Positions 47,936-58,893 of a DNA stretch of 64,000 nucleotides are shown in pieces; the first letter of the stretch is position 1; the number at the start of each line of letters is the position of its first letter. The translations under genes and the position numbers were made by a program. The stretch comes from Siphonodentalium dalli (taxonomy: Eukaryota > Mollusca > Scaphopoda > Gadilida > Siphonodentaliidae), in contig CP136063.1 of the NCBI GenBank assembly GCA_032622095.1, positions 274,531,426 to 274,595,425 of the forward strand. The letters are read 5' to 3'. The notes below the pieces were generated by a model. The model did no database searches and had not been told where the DNA came from. It worked only from the letters and a program-made list of their open reading frames with translations.

Positions 47936-48966
47936 TTACAAACTCTTCGACTCCGCGGCCGAACGGGAAATAAAACGTGGTGCCAATTGTTTTGTCTGAA
48001 AGTCCAGCGGGTTCGAGTACTAGTTCGATATCATCATGTACGACAACTTGATGTCAACATCGCAATCATGATCTCATCGGGTTACGATTCCTCCACTTAC
48101 GCCAGTCAGCTGTCATATACGATTGTATCATGGTCGTCTGAATGTTCACTTATAGGCAGATATTAATAAATAATATAAATGTATTTTAACTATTTATCAC
48201 TCACTGTTCAGAACTCGACAGAACTTTCAGTGAAAGTTTCAGAATGCCTGTGCGTGCAGGTTGCCAGTGAACACACTTTACACAGTCAGTAAGTGACAGC
48301 CTGTTGGAGTTTTTTTCATTTAGAAAAATGAATATGTAAGCATACTTCACATTGTTGAGAACTGAGTATAATTTAAGGAATAATACTGCAGAAAGTGCAG
48401 TATACGTGTTATCGAACACGAAATTATGCGAATTTTTACGGCAGAAATAGAAAGGTCAAGGTTTCCGGTCGCAGGGAAAGGTAATTTCCGGACACATTTG
48501 TTCGATACATTTACCGGATTCCGGCTTCCATACTAGACTAAATAACTTTTGAAATTTGGATATATAGTTATTAGTTCCAACTGTACGAAGTATCTAATTA
48601 CGTTCTTCGTATGTTTGCATAAATATTCTCACCTTTACTAAAAATATTCTTCTTGTATAACGGCTCAAATTCAGTGGTCTTGGTCCTTATTGGAGTCGAA
48701 ACTGTGATCAACACCAACAAACCAATATGGCTACCATGATACAACGCGTGCAGATGGAGTTTTATCAGTGCGCATGCCTGGCCAATACCGGTACTCGATA
48801 CACATATATGTTCAAGTGTTTACACATATATGTGTAAATATAGAAAAACATACACAACATGTGTATACACATGTATACAATACTGTATAGATATTGGAGG
48901 TACACACCATGTGTCCAGTGACAATGGCATTCTACCTACACAGTAGTTTGCAGAGAGTACGGAAAG
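47936..48966. other. Intergenic stretch without recognisable genes
   Basis: A 115-codon frame at 47819-48166 begins in the minisatellite and has no domain. The remainder is AT-rich unique-looking sequence. Repeated ACACATATATGTG-like words occur at 48808-48870. Confidence 0.5.
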
Positions 48967-49138
48967 TGTCATATATATGAGTGTGTCCTTTATAGACTTG
49001 AACCGATTGAGCTCAAACTTGCTAAATATTTACTGGGAAATTCCAGGGAATGCCGATTGAGCTCAAACTTGCTACCTACGAGAAGTGTCATATATATGTG
49101 TGTGTCCTTTATAGACTCGAACCGATTGAGCTCAATTT
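48967..49138 (+). repeat. Fragment of the Helitron-like family body
   Basis: Two copies of a block GTGTCATATATATG ... CTTTATAGACT ... GATTGAGCTCAA, joined by GGGAAATTCCAGGGAATGCC. The order matches 37861-37975 at the 3' side of H2. No terminus is present. Confidence 0.65.
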
Positions 49139-49294
49139 GGTGGCGCGGTCCTTAATCGGGTGTTGTTATTTTGGCAATTTTAGCAATTGCACCATCCCCA
49201 ATGTCACCCATTAGGTCAAGGAACCTACATAATAAATTGTTCGACAAAGACAGCAAGAGGTATAATATTGAAGTGATTATTTGTCATTTTATTT

Positions 49295-49442
49295 AAGAAA
49301 TAAATACACGGTGTATCGGTGTGTATGGTCAAGTTGTACCACAAAAAAACTGATTGTAGGACGACGCGTAGCGGAGTCCTACAATCAGTTTTTTGTGGTA
49401 CAACTTGACCATACACACCGATACACCGTGTATTTATTTCTT
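49295..49442. repeat. 148-bp near-perfect hairpin
   Basis: Arms of about 68-70 bp (49295-49363 and 49375-49442) are complementary except for one A/T indel (seven A's against six T's). They enclose a loop of about 11 nt around ACGCGTAGC. The outer arm starts AAGAAATAAATACACGG. Such length and purity suggests a foldback MITE or a hairpin-RNA locus. No target duplication is evident. Confidence 0.9.
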
Positions 49443-50170
49443 TTGTAATACGACTGAAAGTTTATGGTCACAATTCGACTGAATAGTCAACGAAATACTG
49501 CGCTTTTTCGTTTTCAGGTGAGAACACATTTCGTGGTGTAATTCGTATTGGGCGTACTCGATTTCTTTGCATGGAGTACTCTGGTAATGTCTTGTCTTGT
49601 TATGAAATTCCCCCATTGACTTTTCGAGGCACCTCTTCTAGAAATAATCGTTGTGATTGGCTAAAAAACGATGTGTTTTCAGCGGCGCCCGATTGCGGTC
49701 ATTTCTGTTTTGAACGTTGTTGGGACAACATGAATATGATCATCGACTATGGACCAATTTCCTTACACCAAGCGATCTAAATGATCTAGTTTACCAAACT
49801 AACCGTATTCCCCTTCTGTACTGGTGAACAAACGCTTTCATTTTCAACTTGATTCCGAAATATCGAATATGATCGAGATTCGAATCGACGAATGCACAGC
49901 CCGGCCCCATGGATTTATTTTGTCATTTAATATACTTATTAAGTAACTTTCTTTGGTCGTAACATATATCAATATACCATAACATCATTTGGACCATATT
50001 CATTGGCAATCAAATTGGTTTCAAGCGACAAATCGCTAGAACATTCGTAAGATTGTCAAGATGTAGCAAAATTCAAAGGGTTACGGGTGCGGGTGTACTC
50101 AGTTGATGCCCCGTTTGCGCGGAGTTAGAAAAGACGGGAAAAGTCGCGTGCGGCGATCTGAATAAACCGA

Positions 50171-50214
50171 TTTTGTTCGTGGTACAATTGGAAAAAGTAG
50201 AATTGTACCACAAA
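50171..50214. repeat. Small inverted repeat related to the 49295 hairpin
   Basis: GTGGTACAATT (50179-50189) and AATTGTACCAC (50201-50211) form a perfect 11-bp stem with an 11-nt loop. The word TTGTGGTACAA also occurs in the arms at 49295-49442. Weaker complementarity extends outward to roughly 50110-50260. Confidence 0.75.
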
Positions 50215-50289
50215 ACTGGAACGAGATAGCCATGGTAACTCGGGGCACTGGTCAATCAGGACCTGGCTTTTAAGCATAGTTAGGCAGGG

Positions 50290-52160
50290 TCGTATTACAA
50301 TCACTTATATACATAACGCAACCAAACACGTAAGCTATTATTCTATTTTCGCTAACTCACTTTATAATCTTTAGGAATTACCAATGCTATATGGAAGAGC
50401 AATTCTGATTGAATTATAACATGTACATGGTGTTCATATTACAGAACACACCTGTATTCATGCCTAACAATATATGTACAGACAGATATATGGACAGATA
50501 TACATGATATCAACACATAAATAAAAGCCAAATGGTTATACTTAGTGATTTTTGGATCTGATATCGGAATTACATGTATCTCACAAGTTGGAGCAAAGAT
50601 AGATATTTTCACGGGCGACTTGTCGCAAGCGAATAACATACCATTTTCGGTGGGAACGAGCTCAAAATTAGAGCTTAACAGAGATGGGGTGATGGAGCGA
50701 GGGAGAAAGAGAGAGAGTTTCACACGTGTATTCTAGTATTACACCGATGTCTTAGCATTTGTTTTTTCGTCAAGTTTGACCCTTGAACTCGGACAATACC
50801 ACAATAGAACACATGTATTAAAATATATTTTTAGTCGAGTTTTCTGACAACGCTTTACTATATGAATCGACCATAATACGATCAAATTTATCAGATCAAG
50901 TTTCCAGTTTGAATTGACGATTAGTTCTCGAATGTCTGCATGTCATCTTATCAAAGATAATTTGGTGAAACGAGTTCTGCCTGTGGTGATAATTGCGTAG
51001 ATATCCTTAATGTTCATGGCTCTCCAGTGAGGTCACACCATATGTAATACATCACGCATGTTCACCGAAATGTTGTTATTTTGTACTTTACTGTAGGCGA
51101 AGATCCCTACTCTAAATTTCACTTCGGCCCCTTTGTGTACCACCGATATAAGATATAGGACCCTGTTGCACAATTTTACGCTTCGAGCACATTTTAATCT
51201 CAAACAGGCTGCATTCGCGAATCTTTATCCAGCATTGTATTGTAAGGACCACCGGCCACTGCACTTTGGCCCAGATGAGCACGTCGGGCACCAATTTGAT
51301 GTTTTAAGCATTTTATATGCATAGCTGTATAAATGTATTCGTTTCGATCGGCTTAGGGCTGCTTTTCTAAACGAGTACTCTTTCGATTCTGCACCCCATG
51401 CATTTCCACGACAAAATCAGCATCCCTTACTTATATTCACACTCAACCTGATGTGCCAAATTAATTTAGCAACAATTACTAACACTGCTTTGGTAGAACG
51501 CACGGGGGTTCGTTTATACAATAGCAAGCAAGTGATGGTTTGTATGCACTGCTATCTCGACAAACGTCATAAGAAATAGTATCTATTTAAGGGTAAATAT
51601 GTTCGATGTCAGCTTTTCTTGAACAAATGGGCATGTAATTATGTCATATTTTACGACACAACCTAGGCCGTGGTCCAAATTTGGGCGACATTGGACGCAT
51701 GGTTGAAAAGTTATAAACGCACCAAAAGCGCGTGACCGAGTTACATGTATACACAGACACACACGCACACATATACACAGACGACGGATTATATATAAAT
51801 GTTTGCTCTCAGCCTGGAATAGGGACAGCACACCAGGGGGACCAGATAATATTCTGCTTCAAAGGCGGAAGTAATGACCGATGACGCTGAGTAGAAATCC
51901 ATTAATTACAACCGAGCTATTTTATTTTGAGCGTATATGGAAAGTTACAAATTAATTTTCTGGCCAAGGGCTGGGTAACTCTAACTGAGTGCATATATAA
52001 ATATTGCATTGTGGGCAGTTGACTTTAACGGTTAAGAACATCAACCAGTACCCAGGAAAGCATTTGGAACAATTCAAATTACGGGCAGTTTCCGAACTGC
52101 CCATAATTCGACGAGCTGCCCACAACATTGGTATCAGCATGACAAAACTGCCCGTTTGTT
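50290..52160. other. Intergenic stretch with a GGGCAGTT hairpin
   Basis: No credible gene. GGGCAGTT-TCCG-AACTGCCC at 52083-52102 is a perfect 8-bp hairpin, and further GGGCAG/CTGCCC words occur at 52012-52018, 52114-52121 and 52148-52153. The rest is unremarkable AT-rich sequence. Confidence 0.5.
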
Positions 52161-52165
52161 GAAAC

Positions 52166-52312
52166 TATATATATATATATATATATACATGTATATATAT
52201 AGCAATAAGTATATATATATATATGTGAAAATAAGTGTGTGTATATATATAAATATATATATATCTATATTTGCGAATATCTCTCTGTCTGTCTGTCTGT
52301 CTGTCTGTGTTC
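52166..52312 (+). repeat. TA-rich and TCTG microsatellites
   Basis: Interrupted (TA)n blocks at 52167-52265, then (TCTG)n at about 52283-52308. They precede the degenerate repeat array that follows; a similar TCTG run at 53637-53660 precedes a second copy of its start. Confidence 0.85.
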
Positions 52313-52315
52313 TAT

Positions 52316-54290
52316 ATAAATTCACAGGGGACCATCTAGATGATGCCAAAGGGGTCTACTAGGAGTAGCTTTTTACGAGAAAGATAATGGTCGGGGTTAG
52401 AATTTTCTAAAGTGACGCCGTTGTTGTCAGGGACAGAAAGGGGGAGAGGCAGAAAAAAAAATTTCCACCAAACTTATATATAATCAAACCTGTGATATGA
52501 AAAAACCAACGGTGTGGTTTAAAAGTGGCGTCGTTCGAGTCAGGGATGCACGGAAGGGGAGAGGGGCACCAAAATTGAAAATCTAATTTTAGCGCCGATC
52601 TCCCCCAAATTGATATATATTCTTCTTCATGATATAAGGAATCTATTTGTGCGATTTAACAACGCCAAACCCATGATATGAAAAAAACAACGGTGTGGTT
52701 TAAAAGTGGCGTCGTTCGAGTCAGGGATTCACGGAAGGGGAGAAGGGCACCAAAATTGAAAAACTCATTTTAGCGTGGATCACACCTAATTGATATATAT
52801 ATATATATTCTTCTTCATTATACAAGGAATCAAATTGTACGCTTTAACAACGCCAAATTGTTGTCTTTTGGTTGAGAGATTGGGAGGGGTGGGCACTAAA
52901 TTTGATAATAATTGGTTTAGTCGCCGATTGCCACCACACTTACACAAAATTATCCCCATGGTATGAGGAGTCTAATTGTGTTGCTTATATCTGTCAAATA
53001 TGGCCTCATTCCAGTCAGGGTTGCATCGAAAGGGACAGGGGCACCAAAATTGATGCTCTATTTTTCTGCGCCAATTTCCACGAAATTGCACGTTCTTATC
53101 CAAGATACGATGAATCTAATCGTGTGATTTAAAGCCGCCATAGTGGTGCTGTTTGTTTGAGAGATGGGGTGTGGATTGGCATAAACTTTGATATAAAAAT
53201 GGTTAGTCGCCGATTATCACCAAACTTATAAACAAACATCTTCATGATATCAGGAGTATAATCGTGTTGTTTAAGGATGTCATAAGTTGGGACATTCGAG
53301 TCAGTGGTGTATAGAGATAAGAGGGACACAACAAATTATATCTATATGTTTAGTACCGATTTCCACCAGATTGATACTTATTCTTCTCTGTGGTACACCA
53401 AATTTGTGCCCTATGGGTGAGAGATATGGGGACCTTAAATTTGATACGAATTTGTATACTCGCCAATTTTCACCAATTTCATATATATGCATCTCTAGTC
53501 TCTATTTAGTATTAGTGTGTAACTTGAGACTGGAATAGGGACGGGAGTGTCACCAAGACTGATACAAAATATTTTTAGTACTAATTACCATAAAATTCAG
53601 CCACGTTCTTCTCAAATGATACAAGAAATCAAATCGTGCTGTCTGTCTGTCTGTCTTTATGTTTGTCTGTGTGCGTTATATATATAACTTCACGCGGTAC
53701 AATCAAGATGGCACCAAGGCGTTCTAAGCGGGGTAACTGTTTACAAGGAAGATAACGGTGAGGGTAAAACATTTCTAAAATGACGCTGTTGGTGTCAGGG
53801 GAAAAAAGGGGGAAGGTCGTCAAAATTAAAAATATATCGTGAAATAGTTTTGTCGCCGATTTCCACCAAACGGATACATAATCACTTTCGCAAATGGCGT
53901 TGTTCGAGTCAGCGTTGCATCAACAATTGATTTAATAAACTAGTTGATATATTATTCTTCTCTGTGATACGAGGAATATCATCGTGTGATTTAAAGACGT
54001 CAAATTGTTGTCGGTTGGGTGAGAGATATGGGTCATAACTATTCTCAGAATTTGTTTAGTTGCTGATTACACCAAACATATATATAATCATCGCCAGTAT
54101 ATCATGCACCCATGAGTCTAATGGGAGTGGTTTAAATATGTCAAAAGAGGCAAACGCTGGTAAAAATTTATTTGGCATCAATTTCCACCGAATTCATACA
54201 CGTTTTTCTCTAATGATATACCATGAATTAAATCACATTTGGTGTCGTTTGCGTCGCGGACGGCGAACGGATATGCACTTTTATTGATAA
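52316..54290 (+). repeat. Degenerate tandem repeat array
   Basis: Roughly 2 kb of diverged units. Recurring words are GCCGATTTCCACCAAA, ATGATATGAGGAATCTAATCGTG, TTCGAGTCAGGG and GGGGCACCAAAATTGA. A pair at about 52490-52850 is closest (AACGGTGTGGTTTAAAAGTGGCG twice). The head block, with a TCTG run, TTCACRSGG and GATAACGG, appears at 52280 and again at 53640, so the whole may be two copies of a roughly 1.36-kb repeat. Non-coding. Confidence 0.75.
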
Positions 54291-55337
54291 GATTGCTATT
54301 CGCCTTTATCCACATATGTGTTATATACAGTCACCCAGGCCATCTCCATATCATTTTAAGTAGTTTTGAACGTTCACATTTCACAATCCCGACATATGGT
54401 GACCCACTTAAGACACCTGAACAATTATATCTTATTAACTGTCATTTTTATATGGGAATATCAATCAGGGCATTCACAATATGAGATAGCAAAAATAGAT
54501 TCGTAGAAGAAGCATTAAACGTATATTTATCATTCTATTGAAGAGATACATATATTCGTGCAAACTGAGAGACCCCGAACAATCAGAGGATTGCATATAT
54601 ATTATAACAAAATTGAGTCTGTTCCATTCAACACAGTTTCCACAAAAAAGTTACAATTTGTCAAGAGATATGGAAGGCCTGTTCAAAAATTGTGGTCACA
54701 GTGTGCAGTCAAATATAGTTTATTCTGATATACAAGAAAATGCAGTTAGTAGCACCGACTTTTCAGGATCCTCCCAACACTGCACATCTGACATTCCTCG
54801 ACTGACATAAATAACTCAAACTTTCGCTCTGTGCCTGGCACATATAGCTAATATTTATGTGCATCAACATTTCGTTTAAACAGAGAATATTTAGCCATAC
54901 ATACCACCATGAACAGAGGAGCACCTGGAATTTTTTTTGAAACATCTGTATCTTCATGTAGATAGCCTGGTGTCCTCGATAACTTAGTCCAACCCACTAA
55001 ATTGATTGATACATCTTAATATTTAAAACCCAATTATCATCTTTTATCGAACTAATGTGTTTGTGATGTTCACGTATCATAATATAACGTATAATGTATA
55101 CGCAGTTGTATAAAAATACACACTTCATTATTGTTGGAACAGATTAATCGCGACAAACAGACTGACAATTGACAAGGTGAGCCACTACGTATATCCCATG
55201 ACTGTAATAATCATGTTTTATGATGCTATTTGAATATACCATTTATGAGAAAAAGTGTAACACTTTTATGCAAGAGAATTCTCTATCCCCAACAAATATC
55301 CACATCATACAGAGGGTTTCTCATCGCATTAACCTGG
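54291..55337. other. Stretch without recognisable features
   Basis: AT-rich, with no frame above about 90 codons and no domain in any of them. A CACTACGTATATCC word near 55182 also occurs at 26851, at the start of H1. Confidence 0.5.
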
Positions 55338-55360
55338 GCAACGCCGGGTAACCCTGCTAG
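55338..55360 (+). mobile_element. Helitron-like 3' terminus of another family
   Basis: GCAACGCCGGGTAACCCTGCTAG ends in CTAG followed by T, with a GGGTAACCC inverted repeat just before it. The 5' end of the element is not identified; it may start in the 55180 region. The Penelope-like fragment begins about 12 bp later. Confidence 0.5.
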
Positions 55361-55371
55361 TATATATATAT

Positions 55372-56430
55372 AACCAAACCTCGTGGAAACGATACATAGA
55401 TGACTGCAATATATTTTGGCAGAAATCATGGGGTGACGTCAATGAACTGGGCTCGATTTTAAATGGACTCAATGCCGACCTAAAATTTACCATAGAAACT
55501 AGCCCACAAAAACTTCCTTTTCTTGATATTCTCATTATAAAAGATGGTAAAAAAAATTAAACGGACATTTATCGCAAATCAACAGACACTCAGCAATACC
55601 TTCACTTTAAAAGCAATCATCCCAGAAGTTGTCGCAATTACATCCCATATAACCTAGCAAGACGCATTTGTACAATAGTCTCAGACGCCAACGTCCAAAT
55701 AATCCGACTGGCGGAACTCAGAACCACTCTAGTAAAGCGTGGTTATCCCATTAACTTAATAGATCAAGGCAATAAAAAAGCCCAACCGTATTCCCTTGCA
55801 GAGCTTAGACAGACAAAACCACACTCAAAAGCGGACAAAACACCCCTTGCTATGGTAACAACCTATAACAATCGAAATCCTGAGTTATTTCCCGTGGTAT
55901 ATAACAACTTACCTATTTTGGAGAAGAGTGAACGTATGAAGAGAGAACTAAATTCCACACATATCATCAAAAGTAAACGACAACCGCCAAGATTGAAAAC
56001 CACACTTTGTAAAGCCCGATTCTCAGATGGTGTCATTCCGACAATACCATCTGTAAAATCGTGCAGGAAAGTTCATAACAAGGATACACGTTGTGGAACA
56101 TGCCCCCTTTTATTGGAAGGTTCATCATTCAGGTTCGAGAACGCATATAGGGATTTCAAAGTCAAGCGGGACATGACATGTGAATCAGAAAATGTTATTT
56201 ATGTAGTGATATGTTCAAACTGTGGCGCCAATTATATCGGTCAAACAACCAATCTACGACACAGAGTAACACTGCACAAACAGGGGATACGGGATACGAA
56301 CTACCGCACACTATATGTTAGCAAACACATCGATAAATGTAGTGGGGGGGGATTTCAAAATATTTCCTTTCTATACAACATCCGATCCCCAATTGTTAGA
56401 AGTATAAGAACATTTTATAAACCAGTTTAA
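55372..56430 (+). pseudogene. Penelope-like element: RT C-terminus and GIY-YIG endonuclease
   Basis: One frame runs from about 55372 to TAA 56428-56430, broken only by TAA at 55558-55560. It starts at reverse-transcriptase motif C (YIDD, 55393-55404), so everything upstream in the RT is missing. It continues with LPFLDILI and TDTQQYLHFKSNHP, characteristic of Penelope-like RTs, then LARRICTIV and a Cys-rich linker (CRKV..TRCGTCPLL). The C-terminus is a GIY-YIG nuclease (VIYVVICSNCGANYIGQT then LRHR and LHKQ), which nicks target DNA in these elements. The 5' truncation is typical of incomplete reverse transcription. Only one internal stop suggests a fairly recent copy. Confidence 0.92.
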
Positions 56431-56539
56431 ACCCTCGCTCAATCGAAAATAACGCGCCTCGGACATATTCGTTCATCTTTATAATTCTAAACAATCCGTA
56501 GATTATAGAGGATGGTTGCACAACACAGTAATATTATTT

Positions 56540-56850
56540 GGAATAATAATACTCACTGTATCATATTTGATTGGAGCTAGGTGGCAAGCGACCACCTTGC
56601 TGAAAACATAGTTTTTATCGTAAATTGTAGCTGCTTATTGTAAATCACATCGATATTCTTCGAAATAATAATACTTGATGTATCATATTGAATTGCAGCT
56701 GGGGGCAAGCGGCCTTCTTGCTGGAACCAAAGTGTTCATCGTAAATTATAGCTGCTTGTTGTGCAACACATCGATATTCTTCTGAATAATACAACTTGAT
56801 GTATCATATTGGATTGCAGCTCGGGGGCAAGCGGCCACCTTGCTGCAATC
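56540..56850 (+). repeat. Three 122-bp tandem repeats in the Penelope-like 3' region
   Basis: Units with TGTATCATATT, TTGCAGCT and GGCAAGCG ... CTTGCTG recur, with GGCAAGCG at about 56583, 56704 and 56826. They lie downstream of the stop codon and probably belong to the element's 3' untranslated region. The element's exact 3' end is unclear. Confidence 0.8.
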
Positions 56851-57820
56851 ACAGTTTTCATCTGCATCATAAATTCATACTTCATATTTCTACGGAAGTC
56901 CTCAACTTTTGTTGACCATGTCGCTGCATGGCAATTGGAGAGTGACTTCCATGCCTGGATGTCCGCCTGTCACTGTATATCTGTATATAACACCTGTGGT
57001 CAGTATGGTCTTACCAAGCTAAACGACCACATAGAAACACTAGGGGGTCGGCTGGCATTCGAGTTCCCTTACAGTGCCTTACTATATTTACGTTATTTAT
57101 TGCAACATGCACATTTAAGTTCACACGAACTGAAAAACATGCCATTATCCAAGTAAAACTAATACTTGAGCCATCATGTATTTCCCATCTGTCAACTCGC
57201 GACCGACGGATGTCTTGATTATTTCTATCTTATTGTTTTGTTTATCACTACCTTGGGAACCTGATTAAATTGCGCCAATTGCAGATATCTACAGAAATCT
57301 CCAGTGGATAAAAATCAACTTCACTGAGCGAAAATATCACAATGATCAATAATTTCACACAGTATAAAATAAATCAACATGTATAGCGAAAATACACATG
57401 TTTCTAATATAATGTCGCCATTAAAGATGGCAAGTGCCATTAAGGACAAAAACATTAGATTAAGATGGACTTGCCACGATAAACCCATCAACAGATTAAA
57501 CGCTATCAAACAGAAATAAAATTACCATTATGTCCAAGCGTTTAATGATACACGCGCCGTTAGGAACGCACGCCTGAGCACGTCTCTCTACGTACCAAGG
57601 CCATAACAATTTAATGAGGTTCCTCGTATAATTTAATTTAATCAAATATATGTATCACGTGATTCACCATGATATCTCTTACAGACTCTAAGATGAATAC
57701 ACATTTTTCATCAGCGACTCCAAGCTATTGAAAAGGCAAGATGTGCCGAAACCGGTATAGCTGTTTGTACATACATGTAATAAATATGCAACAATGAACG
57801 GATACCTTTCTTAATTTTCA
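56851..57820. other. Stretch without recognisable genes
   Basis: A 115-codon frame at 56809-57156 starts inside the 3' repeat of the Penelope-like element. It has a hydrophobic N-terminal segment but no recognisable domain; I do not call it a gene. The part at 57680-57780 carries a CATCAGCGACTCCAAGC ... GTGCCGAAACCGGTAT stretch whose origin I cannot name. Confidence 0.45.
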
Positions 57821-57822
57821 AA

Positions 57823-57838
57823 CTATATATATATATAT

Positions 57839-57868
<30 letters not shown>
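57823..57868 (+). repeat. (TA)n microsatellite
   Basis: A run of alternating T and A interrupted once by TCA. Confidence 0.95.
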
Positions 57869-57873
<5 letters not shown>

Positions 57874-57887
57874 TGTACGATTCTGTT

Positions 57888-57946
57888 AGCCAACCGCGTA
57901 CCGCGATCGCGCCCCGCGATCGCGATCGTAAATCGCGATCAGATCG
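57888..57946. repeat. GCGATCGC-rich palindromic cluster
   Basis: Self-complementary words CGCGATCGCG and ATCGCGAT recur several times in 60 bp of otherwise AT-rich DNA. It lies between a (TA)n run and the second satellite. Nature unknown. Confidence 0.75.
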
Positions 57947-57947
57947 T

Positions 57948-58061
57948 ATATACCCACCGACATCATAAATAAGTCATTGTGGTCAGCGCACCAGTGGTAA
58001 TTAAAATAACACCCCACAGAGCCCAGACTTTTCAGAACGAGGTCAGCACTAGTCCCGACAT
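57948..58061 (+). repeat. Diverged partial unit of the 361-bp satellite
   Basis: GTCATTGTGGTCA, CCCCACAGAG and GAGGTCAGCAC...TCCCGACAT align with the second half of the 361-bp unit. The match stops at CCCGACAT (58061) and is resumed at 58894 by TTTCATATAAATTGTC, so a foreign block separates the two parts. Confidence 0.75.
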
Positions 58062-58893
58062 TAGCCTTGACCTTGACCTCGCTCATATATGCTCATGTAG
58101 GCATGTTTCTGGACCTCGACCGATCCGTCTGAAATTTAATATGTAGGCAAACTTTGATCCCGGGAACAATACGGGTGGGTCAAATTTCACGTGCCATCGC
58201 GTCCTTGACTTTGACCTCTCTCATATATGCTCATGTCGGCATGTTTCTGGACCTTGACCGATCCCACTCAAATTTGGTATGTATGCCTACTTTGATCCCG
58301 GGAACAATTTGGGCTGGTCCAATTGCACCTGGGAACGTGTTATTGACCTTGACCTTGAGCTCGCTCATATTCGCTCATATAGGCATGTTTCTGAACCTCG
58401 ATCGATCCGAATCAAATTTTGTATATAGGCCTACTTTGATCCCGGAAACAATATGGGCGGGTCCAATTTCACTTGCGATGCGCCCCTGACATTGACCTTG
58501 ACATCGGTCATACAGACATGTTTCTTGATATTTACCGATCCGGCTCAAATTTGGTATGTAGGACTACTTTAATCCCGGGTACAATATGGACGGGTCCAAT
58601 TTCACGCGCGGTCGTGTCCCTGAACGTTACCTCGCTCATATACGCTCATATAGGCATGTTCTGGACCTAATCTGATCCCGGGAACAATATGGGCAAGTCC
58701 AATTTAACGTACGACAATGTCCTCGACCTTGACCATGTACGCTCATATAGGCATGTTTCTGAACCTCGACCGATTCGAATCAAATTTGATATGTAGGCCT
58801 ACTTTGCTACCGATCGAGCAATAGTTAGTCCAGACGGAGGCGATCACTAAGAAATCCCTAAATAGCCCGGACGAAGTCGGGCACATCAGCTAA
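58062..58893 (+). mobile_element. Insertion with about 138-bp tandem repeats and a Helitron-like end
   Basis: Five to six degenerate units contain TTGACCTTGACCTCGCTCATAT, GGCATGTTTCTGGACC and TTTGATCCCGGGAACAAT; GGCATGTTTCT recurs near 58101, 58239, 58383, 58515, 58653 and 58751. The right end has the inverted repeat CCCGGAC-GAA-GTCGGG followed by CACATCAG and CTAA before a T. That resembles a Helitron-type terminus. Satellite sequence continues on both sides, so this is an insertion in a satellite unit, with about 12 bp of satellite missing at the join. No coding capacity. Confidence 0.55.

Noticed and set aside
47819-48166. A 115-codon frame
   Set aside because: Its first third is minisatellite sequence and the rest has no recognisable feature.
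57680-57790. A hammerhead-ribozyme-like segment (CATCAGCG and CCGAAACCGG words), as known from Penelope-like elements
   Set aside because: The conserved CUGAUGA and GAAA boxes could not be placed in one strand with the three required stems.
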